Shown here: positions 35,891 to 44,097 of the stretch, one piece after another | Numbering within the stretch: position 1 is the first letter of the stretch | Layout of the letters: every line of letters begins with the position of its first letter | Source of the DNA: JBFFMO01 sp041390025 | GTDB taxonomy: Bacteria > Myxococcota_A > Bradymonadia > Bradymonadales > Bradymonadaceae | DNA length: 64,000 nt | Assembly (NCBI GenBank): GCA_041390025.1 | Contig: JAWKQR010000004.1 | Coordinates: 186,001-250,000 of the forward strand | Direction of reading: 5' to 3' | Translations under genes and position numbers: made by a program | Notes under the pieces: generated by a model | Databases searched by the model: none | Told to the model about the DNA's origin: nothing | The model's input: the letters and a program-made list of their open reading frames with translations, nothing else

Positions 35891-37165
35891 ATGCAAGCCA
35901 AAAACAATCCCCCATCGGCAGAAGACATCAAGCGTCAGGTCAAAGGCCGCAGTAGACCGTGGTTTCGATGGGGTTTGGTCGTTTTGGTGTTGGCGAGCGT
36001 CGTTGCAGGCGTCTACTTCTGGCAAAAACAGGATACCTCGAAGGTCTCGTATCGGACCGAAAAGGCCGAGAAGGGCGACATCGTGACGCTGGCAGCGGCG
36101 ACAGGAACCCTAGAGCCGACGCGCACCGTGTCCGTTGGCGCCGAGATTTCTGGGCGCATCGCCACCGTAGAAGTCGAGGAAAATCAGGTGGTGAAAGCCG
36201 GCCAAGTGTTGGCGACGTTCGACAAAACCACGCTTGAGAGTCAACGGGAAGTCGCCAAGGCCCGGCTGAATTCGTCGAGTGCCTCGATCCGAGGGGCGAC
36301 GGCTTCCTTTGATGCCGCAAAAACCGAACGCGCTCGCACCGAAAAGATGGTCGAAAATGGCGTGTTGGCGCGCGCAGAGCTCGACAGTATGCAGACCAGC
36401 GAAATCCGGGCACGTGCTGACCTCGACCGCGCACGCTCGGATGCCGAACAATCGAAGGCGAACCTCGCCGAAGTCGAATTGCAGCTGCAGAAAGCGGTCA
36501 TCGTGTCGCCTATCGACGGGGTGGTTTTGGTGCGCAACGTCGAGCCGGGACAGACGGTGGCGTCGTCGCTCCAAGCGCCGGAATTGTTTGTCGTCGCCGA
36601 AGATCTCTCGAAAATGACCCTCAAAATTTGGGTCGACGAAGCGGACATTGGGGTTGTGCAGCCCGAGCAAACCGCAACCTTTGACGTGTCAGCGTGGCCA
36701 GGTCGCGAGTTCGAGGCCGTCGTCGGACGGTTGAGCCTCTCGCCCACAACCACCAACAACGTGGTGACGTACGCCGCCGAGCTGCAGGTCGACAACGCCG
36801 ATGGCGCACTGCGCCCGGGCATGACGGCCAATGCCAACATCGTGACGGGCAAACGCGAAGGCGTCCTCAAGGTGCCCAATGCGGCGTTACGGTTTAGGCC
36901 TGAAGACGACACCGCATCCGCGGGTTCACCACTCGTGATGGGGCCACGACGACGACGTCCAAGCGGCGGTGGTGGCGCCGCTCCATCGGCTGGAGGCCGA
37001 GGGTCGGTTTACGTTCTAAAAGCTGGTGTCCCCCAAGAAATTCAGGTGCGAACAGGGCGTTCCGATGGACGTTTTACCGAGATCACCAAGGGTGAGCTCA
37101 ACGAGGGTGACGAGGTTATCGTCGGCACGACGCAGAACGCCGCCGGGGCAAAAGGTGGTCGATGA
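35891..37165 (+). CDS. MacA-like periplasmic adaptor (HlyD/MFP family)
   Basis: 424 residues from the ATG at 35891; the open frame begins 45 bases earlier. One N-terminal helix (residues ~25-42, WGLVVLVLASVVAGVYF) anchors it to the inner membrane. Lipoyl half-domain (RIATVEVEENQVVKAGQVL), coiled-coil hairpin (residues ~100-200), second half-domain (IVSPIDGVVLVRNVEPGQTV), then barrel and membrane-proximal domains with NAALRFRPED. A Gly/Arg/Pro insertion (RRRRPSGGGG, residues ~358-375) interrupts the C-terminal domain. First gene of a four-gene operon overlapping the ATPase by four bases. Confidence 0.9.
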   Translation: MQAKNNPPSAEDIKRQVKGRSRPWFRWGLVVLVLASVVAGVYFWQKQDTSKVSYRTEKAEKGDIVTLAAATGTLEPTRTVSVGAEISGRIATVEVEENQVVKAGQVLATFDKTTLESQREVAKARLNSSSASIRGATASFDAAKTERARTEKMVENGVLARAELDSMQTSEIRARADLDRARSDAEQSKANLAEVELQLQKAVIVSPIDGVVLVRNVEPGQTVASSLQAPELFVVAEDLSKMTLKIWVDEADIGVVQPEQTATFDVSAWPGREFEAVVGRLSLSPTTTNNVVTYAAELQVDNADGALRPGMTANANIVTGKREGVLKVPNAALRFRPEDDTASAGSPLVMGPRRRRPSGGGGAAPSAGGRGSVYVLKAGVPQEIQVRTGRSDGRFTEITKGELNEGDEVIVGTTQNAAGAKGGR

Positions 37166-37866
37166 GCGAGCCCATCATCCAACTTGAGCAGGTCTTCAAG
37201 ATCTACGGCAGCGGCAACACAGAAGTTCGCGCTTTGGACGGCATTGATCTGAGCATCCGCGCCGGCGAATTTGTGGCAGTTATGGGTCCAAGCGGCTCCG
37301 GGAAGTCGACCTGCATGAACATCATCGGATGTTTGGATGTGCCGACCTCGGGCGCGTACAACTTCTGCGGGCTCGACGTCTCGCGCTTCGACCGTGACGA
37401 ACTCGCCTTGTTGCGACGCAAATACCTGGGCTTTGTGTTCCAAAGCTTCAATCTGATGGCCCGTACCAGCGCGTTGGACAACGTTGAGCTTCCGTTGGTG
37501 TATCAGGGTGTACCTCGCGGAGAACGTCGCCAAAGGGCCCTCGCCGCGCTCGACTCCGTGGGACTTGCGGATCGCTCCGACCACACGCCATCGCAACTTT
37601 CGGGCGGTCAGCAGCAACGTGTCGCGATCGCGCGTGCGTTGGTGGCCAACCCGACGCTTTTGGTCGCGGACGAACCGACGGGAAACCTCGACACGGCGAC
37701 CACCGAAGAAGTCATGGGCTTGTTGGTCGACCTCAATCGTGAACAAAACCTGACGATCGTCATGGTCACGCACGAGCCGGATGTTGCGATGCACGCCAAA
37801 CGTGCCGTGTGGTTCGTCGACGGTCACATCGTCAAAGACGGCACGCCGCGCGAGGTGCTCGCATGA
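37162..37866 (+). CDS. ABC transporter ATPase, MacB/LolD type
   Basis: 234 residues. Walker A GPSGSGKST (residues ~39-47), Q-loop FVFQSFNL, signature LSGGQQQR (~143-150), Walker B LLVADEPTGNLD (~161-172) and the H-loop MVTHEPD are all intact. The type VII ABC (MacB/LolD) signature TSGAYNFCGLDVSR is present. It powers the permease encoded next; in E. coli MacB the two are fused, while here they are separate genes with four-base overlaps. Confidence 0.95.
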   Translation: MSEPIIQLEQVFKIYGSGNTEVRALDGIDLSIRAGEFVAVMGPSGSGKSTCMNIIGCLDVPTSGAYNFCGLDVSRFDRDELALLRRKYLGFVFQSFNLMARTSALDNVELPLVYQGVPRGERRQRALAALDSVGLADRSDHTPSQLSGGQQQRVAIARALVANPTLLVADEPTGNLDTATTEEVMGLLVDLNREQNLTIVMVTHEPDVAMHAKRAVWFVDGHIVKDGTPREVLA

Positions 37867-39071
37867 GCTATTTCGACATTTTCCGAATGGCGCTCGGGGC
37901 GATTTTGACCAATGCGGTGCGCTCGATCCTCACGGCGTTGGGCATCGTCATCGGTGTCGCGAGCGTGATCGCCATGGTTCACCTGGGACAGGCCGCAACC
38001 CTAAGTGTGACGCAACAGATCGAGAGCATGGGCTCGAATTTGTTGATTGTCTACTCGGGGGTCCGCGGTCGTGGACCCGGTGGCACGCGCCAAAACTCAC
38101 CGGCGCTGACGTCGGCTGACGCCGAGGCCATTCGCCGCGAGGTCGACGGTGTCACTGTCGCGCCGCTCGTCAGCAGCAACGCGACGTTGGTCTGGTCGGC
38201 CAAAAACTACCCTGCTGCGATCTACGGCACGACGCTGGACTTCTTTGTGATCCGCAACTGGGAGGCGCAGAGCGGGCGCATCATGGACGAGAGTGAAATT
38301 TCGTCCGGGCGTTCGGTCTGCGTCATCGGCACCACAATCGAAAAGGAGGTCTTCGGCGCGCAAGACCCGGTGGGCGCGACACTTCGATTGGGGCGAACGT
38401 CATGTCAGGTGATTGGCGTGATGACGTCCAAAGGTGCGACGTACGGCGAGGATCTCGACAATACCGTCTTGATGCCGATGAAGACGGTGCAGCAACGTAT
38501 GTTGGGCAACTCGGATGTTCGCCAAATCTATGTGTCTGCCGATAACGCCGCGATTCTTCCCCGTGTGAGAACCGACCTCGAGAGCCTTATGCGCCAACGG
38601 CGCAGCATCACCGAGGGCAAAGAGGACGACTTCAGCATTCGTGACATGGCCGAAATGGCATCGGCGCTCAAGGGCACGACTGCGACGCTGACGATGCTGC
38701 TCGGTGCAATCGCGGCTGTCAGCCTGCTGGTTGGTGGCATCGGGATCATGAACATCATGCTCGTTTCGGTGACGGAACGGACCCGAGAAATCGGCATCCG
38801 AATCGCAATCGGCGCGACAGTTCGCGACGTTTTAACGCAGTTCTTGGTCGAAGCCGTGACCCTATCGATGTTGGGCGGATTGCTCGGCGTCGCACTTGGA
38901 GTTGTCGGCACCTATTTCGCGACACAACAGATGAATCTTCCATTTGTCCTCACGCCGGAAGTCATGCTGGTGGGCTTCGGTTTTTCGGTGCTCATCGGCG
39001 TCGTTTTTGGATTTGTGCCTGCACGAAAGGCCGCACAGATGAACCCTGTCGAGGCACTGCGCCATGAATAA
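37863..39071 (+). CDS. ABC transporter permease, MacB/FtsX type
   Basis: 402 residues from the ATG at 37863, overlapping the ATPase stop. TM1 (residues ~20-42, ILTALGIVIGVASVIAMV), a large periplasmic MacB-PCD domain (~50-270), then three C-terminal helices with TREIGIRIAIGA and the FtsX-type ending PARKAAQMNPVEALRHE. A mechanotransmission pump that moves substrates from the periplasm out through TolC. The overlap with the TolC-family gene is eight bases. Confidence 0.95.
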   Translation: MSYFDIFRMALGAILTNAVRSILTALGIVIGVASVIAMVHLGQAATLSVTQQIESMGSNLLIVYSGVRGRGPGGTRQNSPALTSADAEAIRREVDGVTVAPLVSSNATLVWSAKNYPAAIYGTTLDFFVIRNWEAQSGRIMDESEISSGRSVCVIGTTIEKEVFGAQDPVGATLRLGRTSCQVIGVMTSKGATYGEDLDNTVLMPMKTVQQRMLGNSDVRQIYVSADNAAILPRVRTDLESLMRQRRSITEGKEDDFSIRDMAEMASALKGTTATLTMLLGAIAAVSLLVGGIGIMNIMLVSVTERTREIGIRIAIGATVRDVLTQFLVEAVTLSMLGGLLGVALGVVGTYFATQQMNLPFVLTPEVMLVGFGFSVLIGVVFGFVPARKAAQMNPVEALRHE

Positions 39072-40506
39072 CTACTGTCGAATCTTGTGTGGAGTTTTGT
39101 TCGCGTGCGGTCTCGCCAATCCCGCCGCCGCCCAGCAGATGCTTACCCCAGCGACGGCCCTCGAACTCGCCGCGACCAGCCACCCGTCTTTGGCGATTGT
39201 TGCCGCGCAAAAACGCCGCGCCGAACTTCTCGTCGAGCAGGAAGAGTACCGCTATATCCCTGTTTTCAATGCGTCTGGTGGATTTCAATACGGACGTAGT
39301 CCGCAACTTTCCGCAGCAGGGACGACATTTGTTGAAAGCAATTCGCTCGTGCTCACGTCTGGGATTTCACACACGCTTCCGGTGGGAACCCAGATTGCGG
39401 CGACGTTGGAATTGGGTCGTTCGTTTCGCGACTCGGTGTTTCTAGGGGCTCTTGGGACGGCCTACGATACGACTCTGAAGCTGGAGGTTTCGCAGCCGCT
39501 GTTGCGGGGTGCAGGCAAGGACGTCGGCGAGGCGCAGCTGCGAGCGGCGCGTTATGGACTGACCGCAGCTGAGGCTGAGGCGAAGTCGCAGACCAGCGCC
39601 CTCGCATTGGAGGTGCTGAATGCGTACTGGTCGCTTTGGTCCGCGCAACGAAGCGTCGAGATTGAGGGCGAGGCACTCGAGGTCTCCAAAAAGCAATTGG
39701 CCGACGCCGAGTTCCGGCTGAGTGTGGGCGCGGTCGCTCCGGCGCAGTTGGTGCCGATGCGCATCGAAATCGCCCGAGCCGAGGAATCGCTCGTTTCGGC
39801 AAAGTCGGTGGTACGCCAACGGGCGATTACGTTGGCGCAGCTTGTAGGTCTTCCGCCGGGCGCCGAATTGATCGCAAGTCCGGACGGTCCGTCGTTGTCG
39901 AACACCACTGGGTTGGAACAGGCCCTAGAGCTCGCCAGATCGAATTCACCGCGTTTGGCGAGGCTACGGGTCGCGTTGGAGTCGTCCAAGATCTCGGTCG
40001 CTCAGGCGGAAGATGCGGCGCTTCCAAGGCTCGACGCCACAGGCTCGGTTCAGGTTGCCGGCCTTGGAACGACCGTCGGTGATTCGTTTTCCGAGTTCGC
40101 CGGCTTTGATGCCATCGTCTTGTTTGCCGGTCTCAGGTTGGAACTGCCAGTCATCAACCGAGCGCGCGAGATCGACGTCGAGCGTTCTCAGGTATCAGTC
40201 ACGATTGCTCAAGCGGAATACGACCAAACCGAACGCGAACTCAATTCGCGGGTAGCCGGTCTGCTCAACGATCTCGGGTCGTCGGACGAGCGGCTTCGAT
40301 TGGCGCGCGAAACCGCGGCGTTGACGCGGGAAAACGTAACGGCGCAATCGGCTCGTTTCGACGCAGGCAAAGCCACAACGCTCGACGTGATCGACTCCCT
40401 CAAATCGTTCAGAGAGGCGGAATTCCGTGTCACACAATTGCAGGTCGAACGCGCGTTGACACAACTACAGCTTGAGGAAGCGACCGGCGTGCTCGCAGGC
40501 ATGTGA
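39064..40506 (+). CDS. TolC-family outer-membrane efflux protein
   Basis: 480 residues. Signal peptide MNNYCRILCGVLFACGLANPAAAQQ, then the two internally repeated outer-membrane-efflux domains with long helices (for example TAAEAEAKSQTSALALEVLN and TALTRENVTAQSARFDAGK) and strands such as VGTQIAATLELGRSF. It completes the adaptor-ATPase-permease-channel set, so the operon encodes a whole tripartite exporter (antibiotic, peptide or lipid; substrate not readable). Confidence 0.9.
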   Translation: MNNYCRILCGVLFACGLANPAAAQQMLTPATALELAATSHPSLAIVAAQKRRAELLVEQEEYRYIPVFNASGGFQYGRSPQLSAAGTTFVESNSLVLTSGISHTLPVGTQIAATLELGRSFRDSVFLGALGTAYDTTLKLEVSQPLLRGAGKDVGEAQLRAARYGLTAAEAEAKSQTSALALEVLNAYWSLWSAQRSVEIEGEALEVSKKQLADAEFRLSVGAVAPAQLVPMRIEIARAEESLVSAKSVVRQRAITLAQLVGLPPGAELIASPDGPSLSNTTGLEQALELARSNSPRLARLRVALESSKISVAQAEDAALPRLDATGSVQVAGLGTTVGDSFSEFAGFDAIVLFAGLRLELPVINRAREIDVERSQVSVTIAQAEYDQTERELNSRVAGLLNDLGSSDERLRLARETAALTRENVTAQSARFDAGKATTLDVIDSLKSFREAEFRVTQLQVERALTQLQLEEATGVLAGM

Positions 40507-40550
40507 TGGCGTAGACTACAGGCTGCGACTGTGATGAATAGGAAAGAACG

Positions 40551-40928
40551 ATGACCGTCCGGTGCCCATTTTGCGACGACCTGAGCGGCTCCATGACGCT
40601 GGATGACAGTGTCGTCTTCGCGATTCGTGACCGCTATCCAGTAACGACCGGGCACACACTGATCATTAGCAAACGTCATGTGGAAACCTGGTTCGACCTT
40701 GACCGCAATGAACGCATCGCGGTGTTGGACGCGATCGAGACGGTAAAGGCCGAACTGGACCGCGAGTTTTCGCCGGATGGTTACAACGTGGGCTTCAATG
40801 CAGGGCGAGCGGCGGGTCAGACCGTCATGCATATGCACGTTCACGTTATTCCGCGATACAACGACGACGTGGATGACCCTCGTGGTGGTGTGCGAGGCGT
40901 CATTCCGTCCAAGCAGAAGTACGAATGA
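40551..40928 (+). CDS. HIT-family nucleotide hydrolase
   Basis: 125 residues. The histidine triad His94-x-His96-x-His98 (MHMHVHVIPRY) is complete and is preceded by the usual GFNAGRAAGQT. Two Cys (C5-x-x-C8) could bind zinc. HIT proteins hydrolyse dinucleoside polyphosphates or AMP-linked phosphoramidates. The stop overlaps the start of an HNH nuclease gene (ATGA), so both proteins should be made together. Family sure; substrate not. Confidence 0.95.
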   Translation: MTVRCPFCDDLSGSMTLDDSVVFAIRDRYPVTTGHTLIISKRHVETWFDLDRNERIAVLDAIETVKAELDREFSPDGYNVGFNAGRAAGQTVMHMHVHVIPRYNDDVDDPRGGVRGVIPSKQKYE

Positions 40929-42037
40929 CCGACTCGCGTGCCATAGAATTTGCCACACAATTGGTGGACCTTTTGGACCGTGCGTCTACCACGTCGACGT
41001 ACAAATATGCCGTGTTGCTGGGGATGTTGGATTGTTGTCAGGCCCGTGTGGAACGCGACGGTTCGGTGCCTTCGGTGCTCACCACACGCGAGCTCGCTCG
41101 CCGGGTGCTCGAGATATACTGGGTCCAAGCGCGACCGTTTGCGGTGACCGGTGGCGTGCCTCAACAAAACAGTGGAGGCCAAGCCAAAATCATCAGTCGA
41201 ATCGAGTCATTCAGGCAACACGGGGCAACGAGCACGTTTTTCGCCGAGCGAAACAACCCGTTGGAATTCCAAAGATTGCTGAACGACGTGGAGTGGTCAT
41301 TGATCCAGATGCCATTGCCTCGTCTGCAATTAGTCGTCGGCACGGAATCCCGGTTCATTTACGACATCGCGTGGGATACGTCGGTGCGAAAAGGGGCCGA
41401 TGGCGTTGCGGCGTATCAAAAACAATTCTTGGATTGTGACAAACCATCAGGAACCTTCGACAACCGAATTCTACTGCGACCCGGGGTTGGCGAGAATCTG
41501 GTGCGGCTTGGTCCTCTGTTGCGGCCGCTCATCCAGCGGCAGTGGTCCCAAACGGTGGCCGGATTCAGCGGCCTGCGCGACGGCGCTCTGGACGAGTTCT
41601 TGTTTGGTATCGACCGACAAGCACTGTCACGCGTGGTCGAACCGCTGATGGCCGCACAAGAGGGCGTGTGCTTCTATTGCGAAAAGAAACTCGGGAAACT
41701 GCGCGAAGTCGACCACTTTATCCCGTGGTCGCGCTCTCCTAACGACGGTTTGCACAATTTGGTCTTGGCCGACCAGGATTGCAATGGCAGCAAGAGCAAC
41801 CATTTGGCCGAGGTGCGGCATTTACGAAAATGGCGAGAGCGAAACGACCCGGATCACCCCATGGGACGGAGGTTTGATCACGAGTCTGAAGGGCTTGTGT
41901 GGCTTCGCAATCCCGACGAATCGGTCTCGATTGCGCGGTCTCTCTACCTCTCGGTGCCTAGGTCGATGCCACTCTGGCGTCGAAAAAGTGTGTTTGTCGA
42001 GGCCGACCTTCGCGCGATTCATGAGGCGCTCGCTTAG
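40925..42037 (+). CDS. HNH endonuclease-domain protein coupled to HIT protein
   Basis: 370 residues. The N-terminal ~250 residues are a helical region without a known motif (YKYAVLLGMLDCC, LARRVLEIYW). Residues ~245-300 are an HNH/McrA-type nuclease: CFYCEKK, then VDHFIPWSR with the first catalytic His, then HNLVLADQDCNGSK and NHLA, giving a Cys4-like zinc site and all three H-N-H positions. The start codon lies within the HIT stop. The N-terminus may recognise the target. A role in defence or stress is possible but no other defence genes lie nearby. Confidence 0.85.
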   Translation: MTDSRAIEFATQLVDLLDRASTTSTYKYAVLLGMLDCCQARVERDGSVPSVLTTRELARRVLEIYWVQARPFAVTGGVPQQNSGGQAKIISRIESFRQHGATSTFFAERNNPLEFQRLLNDVEWSLIQMPLPRLQLVVGTESRFIYDIAWDTSVRKGADGVAAYQKQFLDCDKPSGTFDNRILLRPGVGENLVRLGPLLRPLIQRQWSQTVAGFSGLRDGALDEFLFGIDRQALSRVVEPLMAAQEGVCFYCEKKLGKLREVDHFIPWSRSPNDGLHNLVLADQDCNGSKSNHLAEVRHLRKWRERNDPDHPMGRRFDHESEGLVWLRNPDESVSIARSLYLSVPRSMPLWRRKSVFVEADLRAIHEALA

Positions 42038-42046
42038 GTCCCGATC

Positions 42047-42464
42047 CTATTCGGCGATGCCCTTAACGTGCCCGGTCTTCTTTCTGTAGCACTTCAGATT
42101 TTCGAGTTTGTCTTCGTTGCGCTGGCGCTCTCGGAGTCGAGCTCGCGGTCGCGGGACTCCAATTCGTCCCATCGGTCACGCTCGGCAGATGTATCGCGGG
42201 TCCAATCGGGTGACGCCTCGTATTTTTCGGCTTCTGCGTCCGATGTGGTGCACTCGACCTTCACGGTGTCGAATCCCTTGACCGCCATCACGATGACAAA
42301 AAAGCGACGACGACGCCCACAAAGATGTACCCCCAGTTAATCTCGCCCTCGGCATCGGCCACGAGGCCGAGCAGCCCCGCGTCCTCGGTTTCGAACGTGA
42401 TGCCACAGTGGAGGCATCGCTTTGCACCGCTCGGGTTGCGGCTCTTGCAGCTCGGACAATTCAT
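42047..42464 (-). CDS. zinc-ribbon membrane protein, two frameshifts
   Basis: Start at ATG 42464: MNCPSCKSRNPSGAKRCLHCG is a classic CxxC...CxxC zinc ribbon. After an acidic stretch comes a helix YIFVGVVVAFF. At 42299-42304 a run of six A (T on the coding strand) breaks the frame; a seventh T restores VVAFFVIVMAVKGF. Near 42140 a second shift leads to ERQRNEDKLENLKC and the stop at 42047-42049. The tail is acidic and coiled-coil-like. Role unknown. The two breaks make it a showcase for homopolymer errors. Confidence 0.65.
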
Positions 42465-42631
42465 AACCCTACCCTTTGTGGTTTTTGGATCCGCATTCGA
42501 TGACGCGGTCCACAAATAGGTCAGAGGTGCCGGCTTGGCCAGCGCGATGTTGGAAGCCACGCCGAGATCCGTGGTTGGCGGGGGCTAGATTTCTAAGGTA
42601 GCGTGAGGACTTACAAAGTTTGGAGAGATTT

Positions 42632-43162
42632 ATGAAACGAACCGCCATTTTCCTCACGATCTTCTTCTGTGCGTGCCAAGAGGAATCGAAAACCGTCCCG
42701 CCAACGCCAGAAGCTGTGGTCCCCAATTCCAAGACCGTCAGCAAAGAAGTCGCTGGCGGCGTGCGCGACGTCCTCGCCAACAAGGGTCCAAAATGGAAGG
42801 TGGATTACACGGGCGACCTGACCGGATCTGTGCAAGGCAACATCATGACGGCGATGTCGTCCCCGATGCACACGAGCGTGTTGGGGAAGGGGATGAACGC
42901 GAGCAAGACGGGTGCCGCAAAGGCGAGCTTCCAGGCGACGTTTATGGCTGGGGACAACGACCAAGATCGCCCAGTCAACGCGAACCTGACCTTGGAAGAC
43001 GGCACCAAATGCAAGGAAGACATCAAGGTCGGCTTTTCGAAGGGCAAGCTCATCGACAAGACGACCGAAACCTTCAAGGCCGAGATCTCGGGCAACTTGG
43101 TGTGTGGCGACGACAAGAGCAAGAAGATTGCCTACAAGGCATTCCTCTCGAAAAAGCCTTGA
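42632..43162 (+). CDS. small lipoprotein of unknown function
   Basis: 176 residues from the ATG at 42632 (GGAG upstream). Lipobox FFCAC (Cys about residue 13-15). The mature part is Lys/Thr/Ala-rich, with a central flexible segment (TAMSSPMHTSVLGKGMNASK) and a conserved-looking Cys pair (KCKED, LVCGDD). No recognised domain. It converges with the SDR gene, ending two bases from it. Confidence 0.6.
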   Translation: MKRTAIFLTIFFCACQEESKTVPPTPEAVVPNSKTVSKEVAGGVRDVLANKGPKWKVDYTGDLTGSVQGNIMTAMSSPMHTSVLGKGMNASKTGAAKASFQATFMAGDNDQDRPVNANLTLEDGTKCKEDIKVGFSKGKLIDKTTETFKAEISGNLVCGDDKSKKIAYKAFLSKKP

Positions 43163-43164
43163 GC

Positions 43165-43968
43165 TTAGTCGTGGTGCAGTAGATCCCGCATTTGCCGTTG
43201 GATGAGCCGAATCGAACTCTCGGGCGCGATGCGATTCGCGAGCATCATGAGCTTCGAATCGTTGCCCACCAGGATGTGAAGGTCGCCGGCCTCGATGCCG
43301 TCCAAAATGTCGCGTGCCGCTTCGTCGGCCGGAAGGGATTTCGAACCTGCCGCAGCGTCGTCGTCGAGCTCTAAATGCACGCCCGAATTGGTCATGATGT
43401 CTGTGGCGATGGCGCCTGGCATCACGACCGAAACACCGACCTTGGTCTCGATCAATTCCGCATATAACGCCTCGGTCATCAGTTTCACCGCTGCCTTCGA
43501 AGCGCCATAGATGGCTTGGCCCGGGACGGGCAGGAACCCCCCCATGCTCGAGACGTTGGCGATATGGGCCTCGGGCCGCTCCAGCAACAACGGTAAAAAC
43601 GCTTTGGTCACGTGCAGCGTGCCAAACAGATTCACGTCAAACACTCGATGAATGGTGTCGTAATTCAGGTCGTCGATCATCACAAACGGCTGAATGATCC
43701 CGGCGTTGTTGATAACGACATCAACGGTCCCGTGACGCGTCACAACGGCCTGTGGCAGGTGTTCGACAGCAGCGCGGTCCGTGACATCCAACACGTGCGT
43801 GGACAGCCTCTCGGACTCGTTGGCGAGCTCCGCAGTTTTCGCCAGATTTTCGGCCCGAAGATCAACGGCAGCGACGCGTGCGCCCCGATGTAACAATTCC
43901 AGCGTGAGCTCCCGACCCATGCCGCTTCCGGCGCCAGTGACAACAACGACTTTGTTTCCAAAATTCAT
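43165..43968 (-). CDS. short-chain dehydrogenase/reductase (SDR)
   Basis: 267 residues, classical SDR. NAD(P) motif TGAGSGMG (residues ~11-18), NNAG (~87-90), catalytic Ser and Tyr-x-x-x-Lys (YGASK, ~154-158) all present. ATG at 43968 follows GGAGG. The C-terminal part (LPADEAARDILDGIEAGD) resembles SDRs that act on lipids or ketoacyl chains. A cytoplasmic oxidoreductase; substrate unknown. Confidence 0.92.
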   Translation of the reverse strand: MNFGNKVVVVTGAGSGMGRELTLELLHRGARVAAVDLRAENLAKTAELANESERLSTHVLDVTDRAAVEHLPQAVVTRHGTVDVVINNAGIIQPFVMIDDLNYDTIHRVFDVNLFGTLHVTKAFLPLLLERPEAHIANVSSMGGFLPVPGQAIYGASKAAVKLMTEALYAELIETKVGVSVVMPGAIATDIMTNSGVHLELDDDAAAGSKSLPADEAARDILDGIEAGDLHILVGNDSKLMMLANRIAPESSIRLIQRQMRDLLHHD

Positions 43969-44050
43969 GATTTACCTCCCGTAAATTCACCATGAATGTC
44001 GGCAACAAAACCCCGAAGTACAGGTGCTTTCTGCCGTGATGCTTTGATCA

Positions 44051-44083
44051 AAAAAAAGGCCGCCCAAACGGGCGGCCTTTTTT
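44051..44083. terminator. bidirectional terminator downstream of katG
   Basis: A7-GGCCGCCC-aaac-GGGCGGCC-T6. The 8-bp GC stem is flanked by A-run and T-run, so it can stop leftward katG transcription. It lies 15 bases after the katG stop. Confidence 0.92.
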
Positions 44084-44097
44084 GTGAAATCGAAGGA

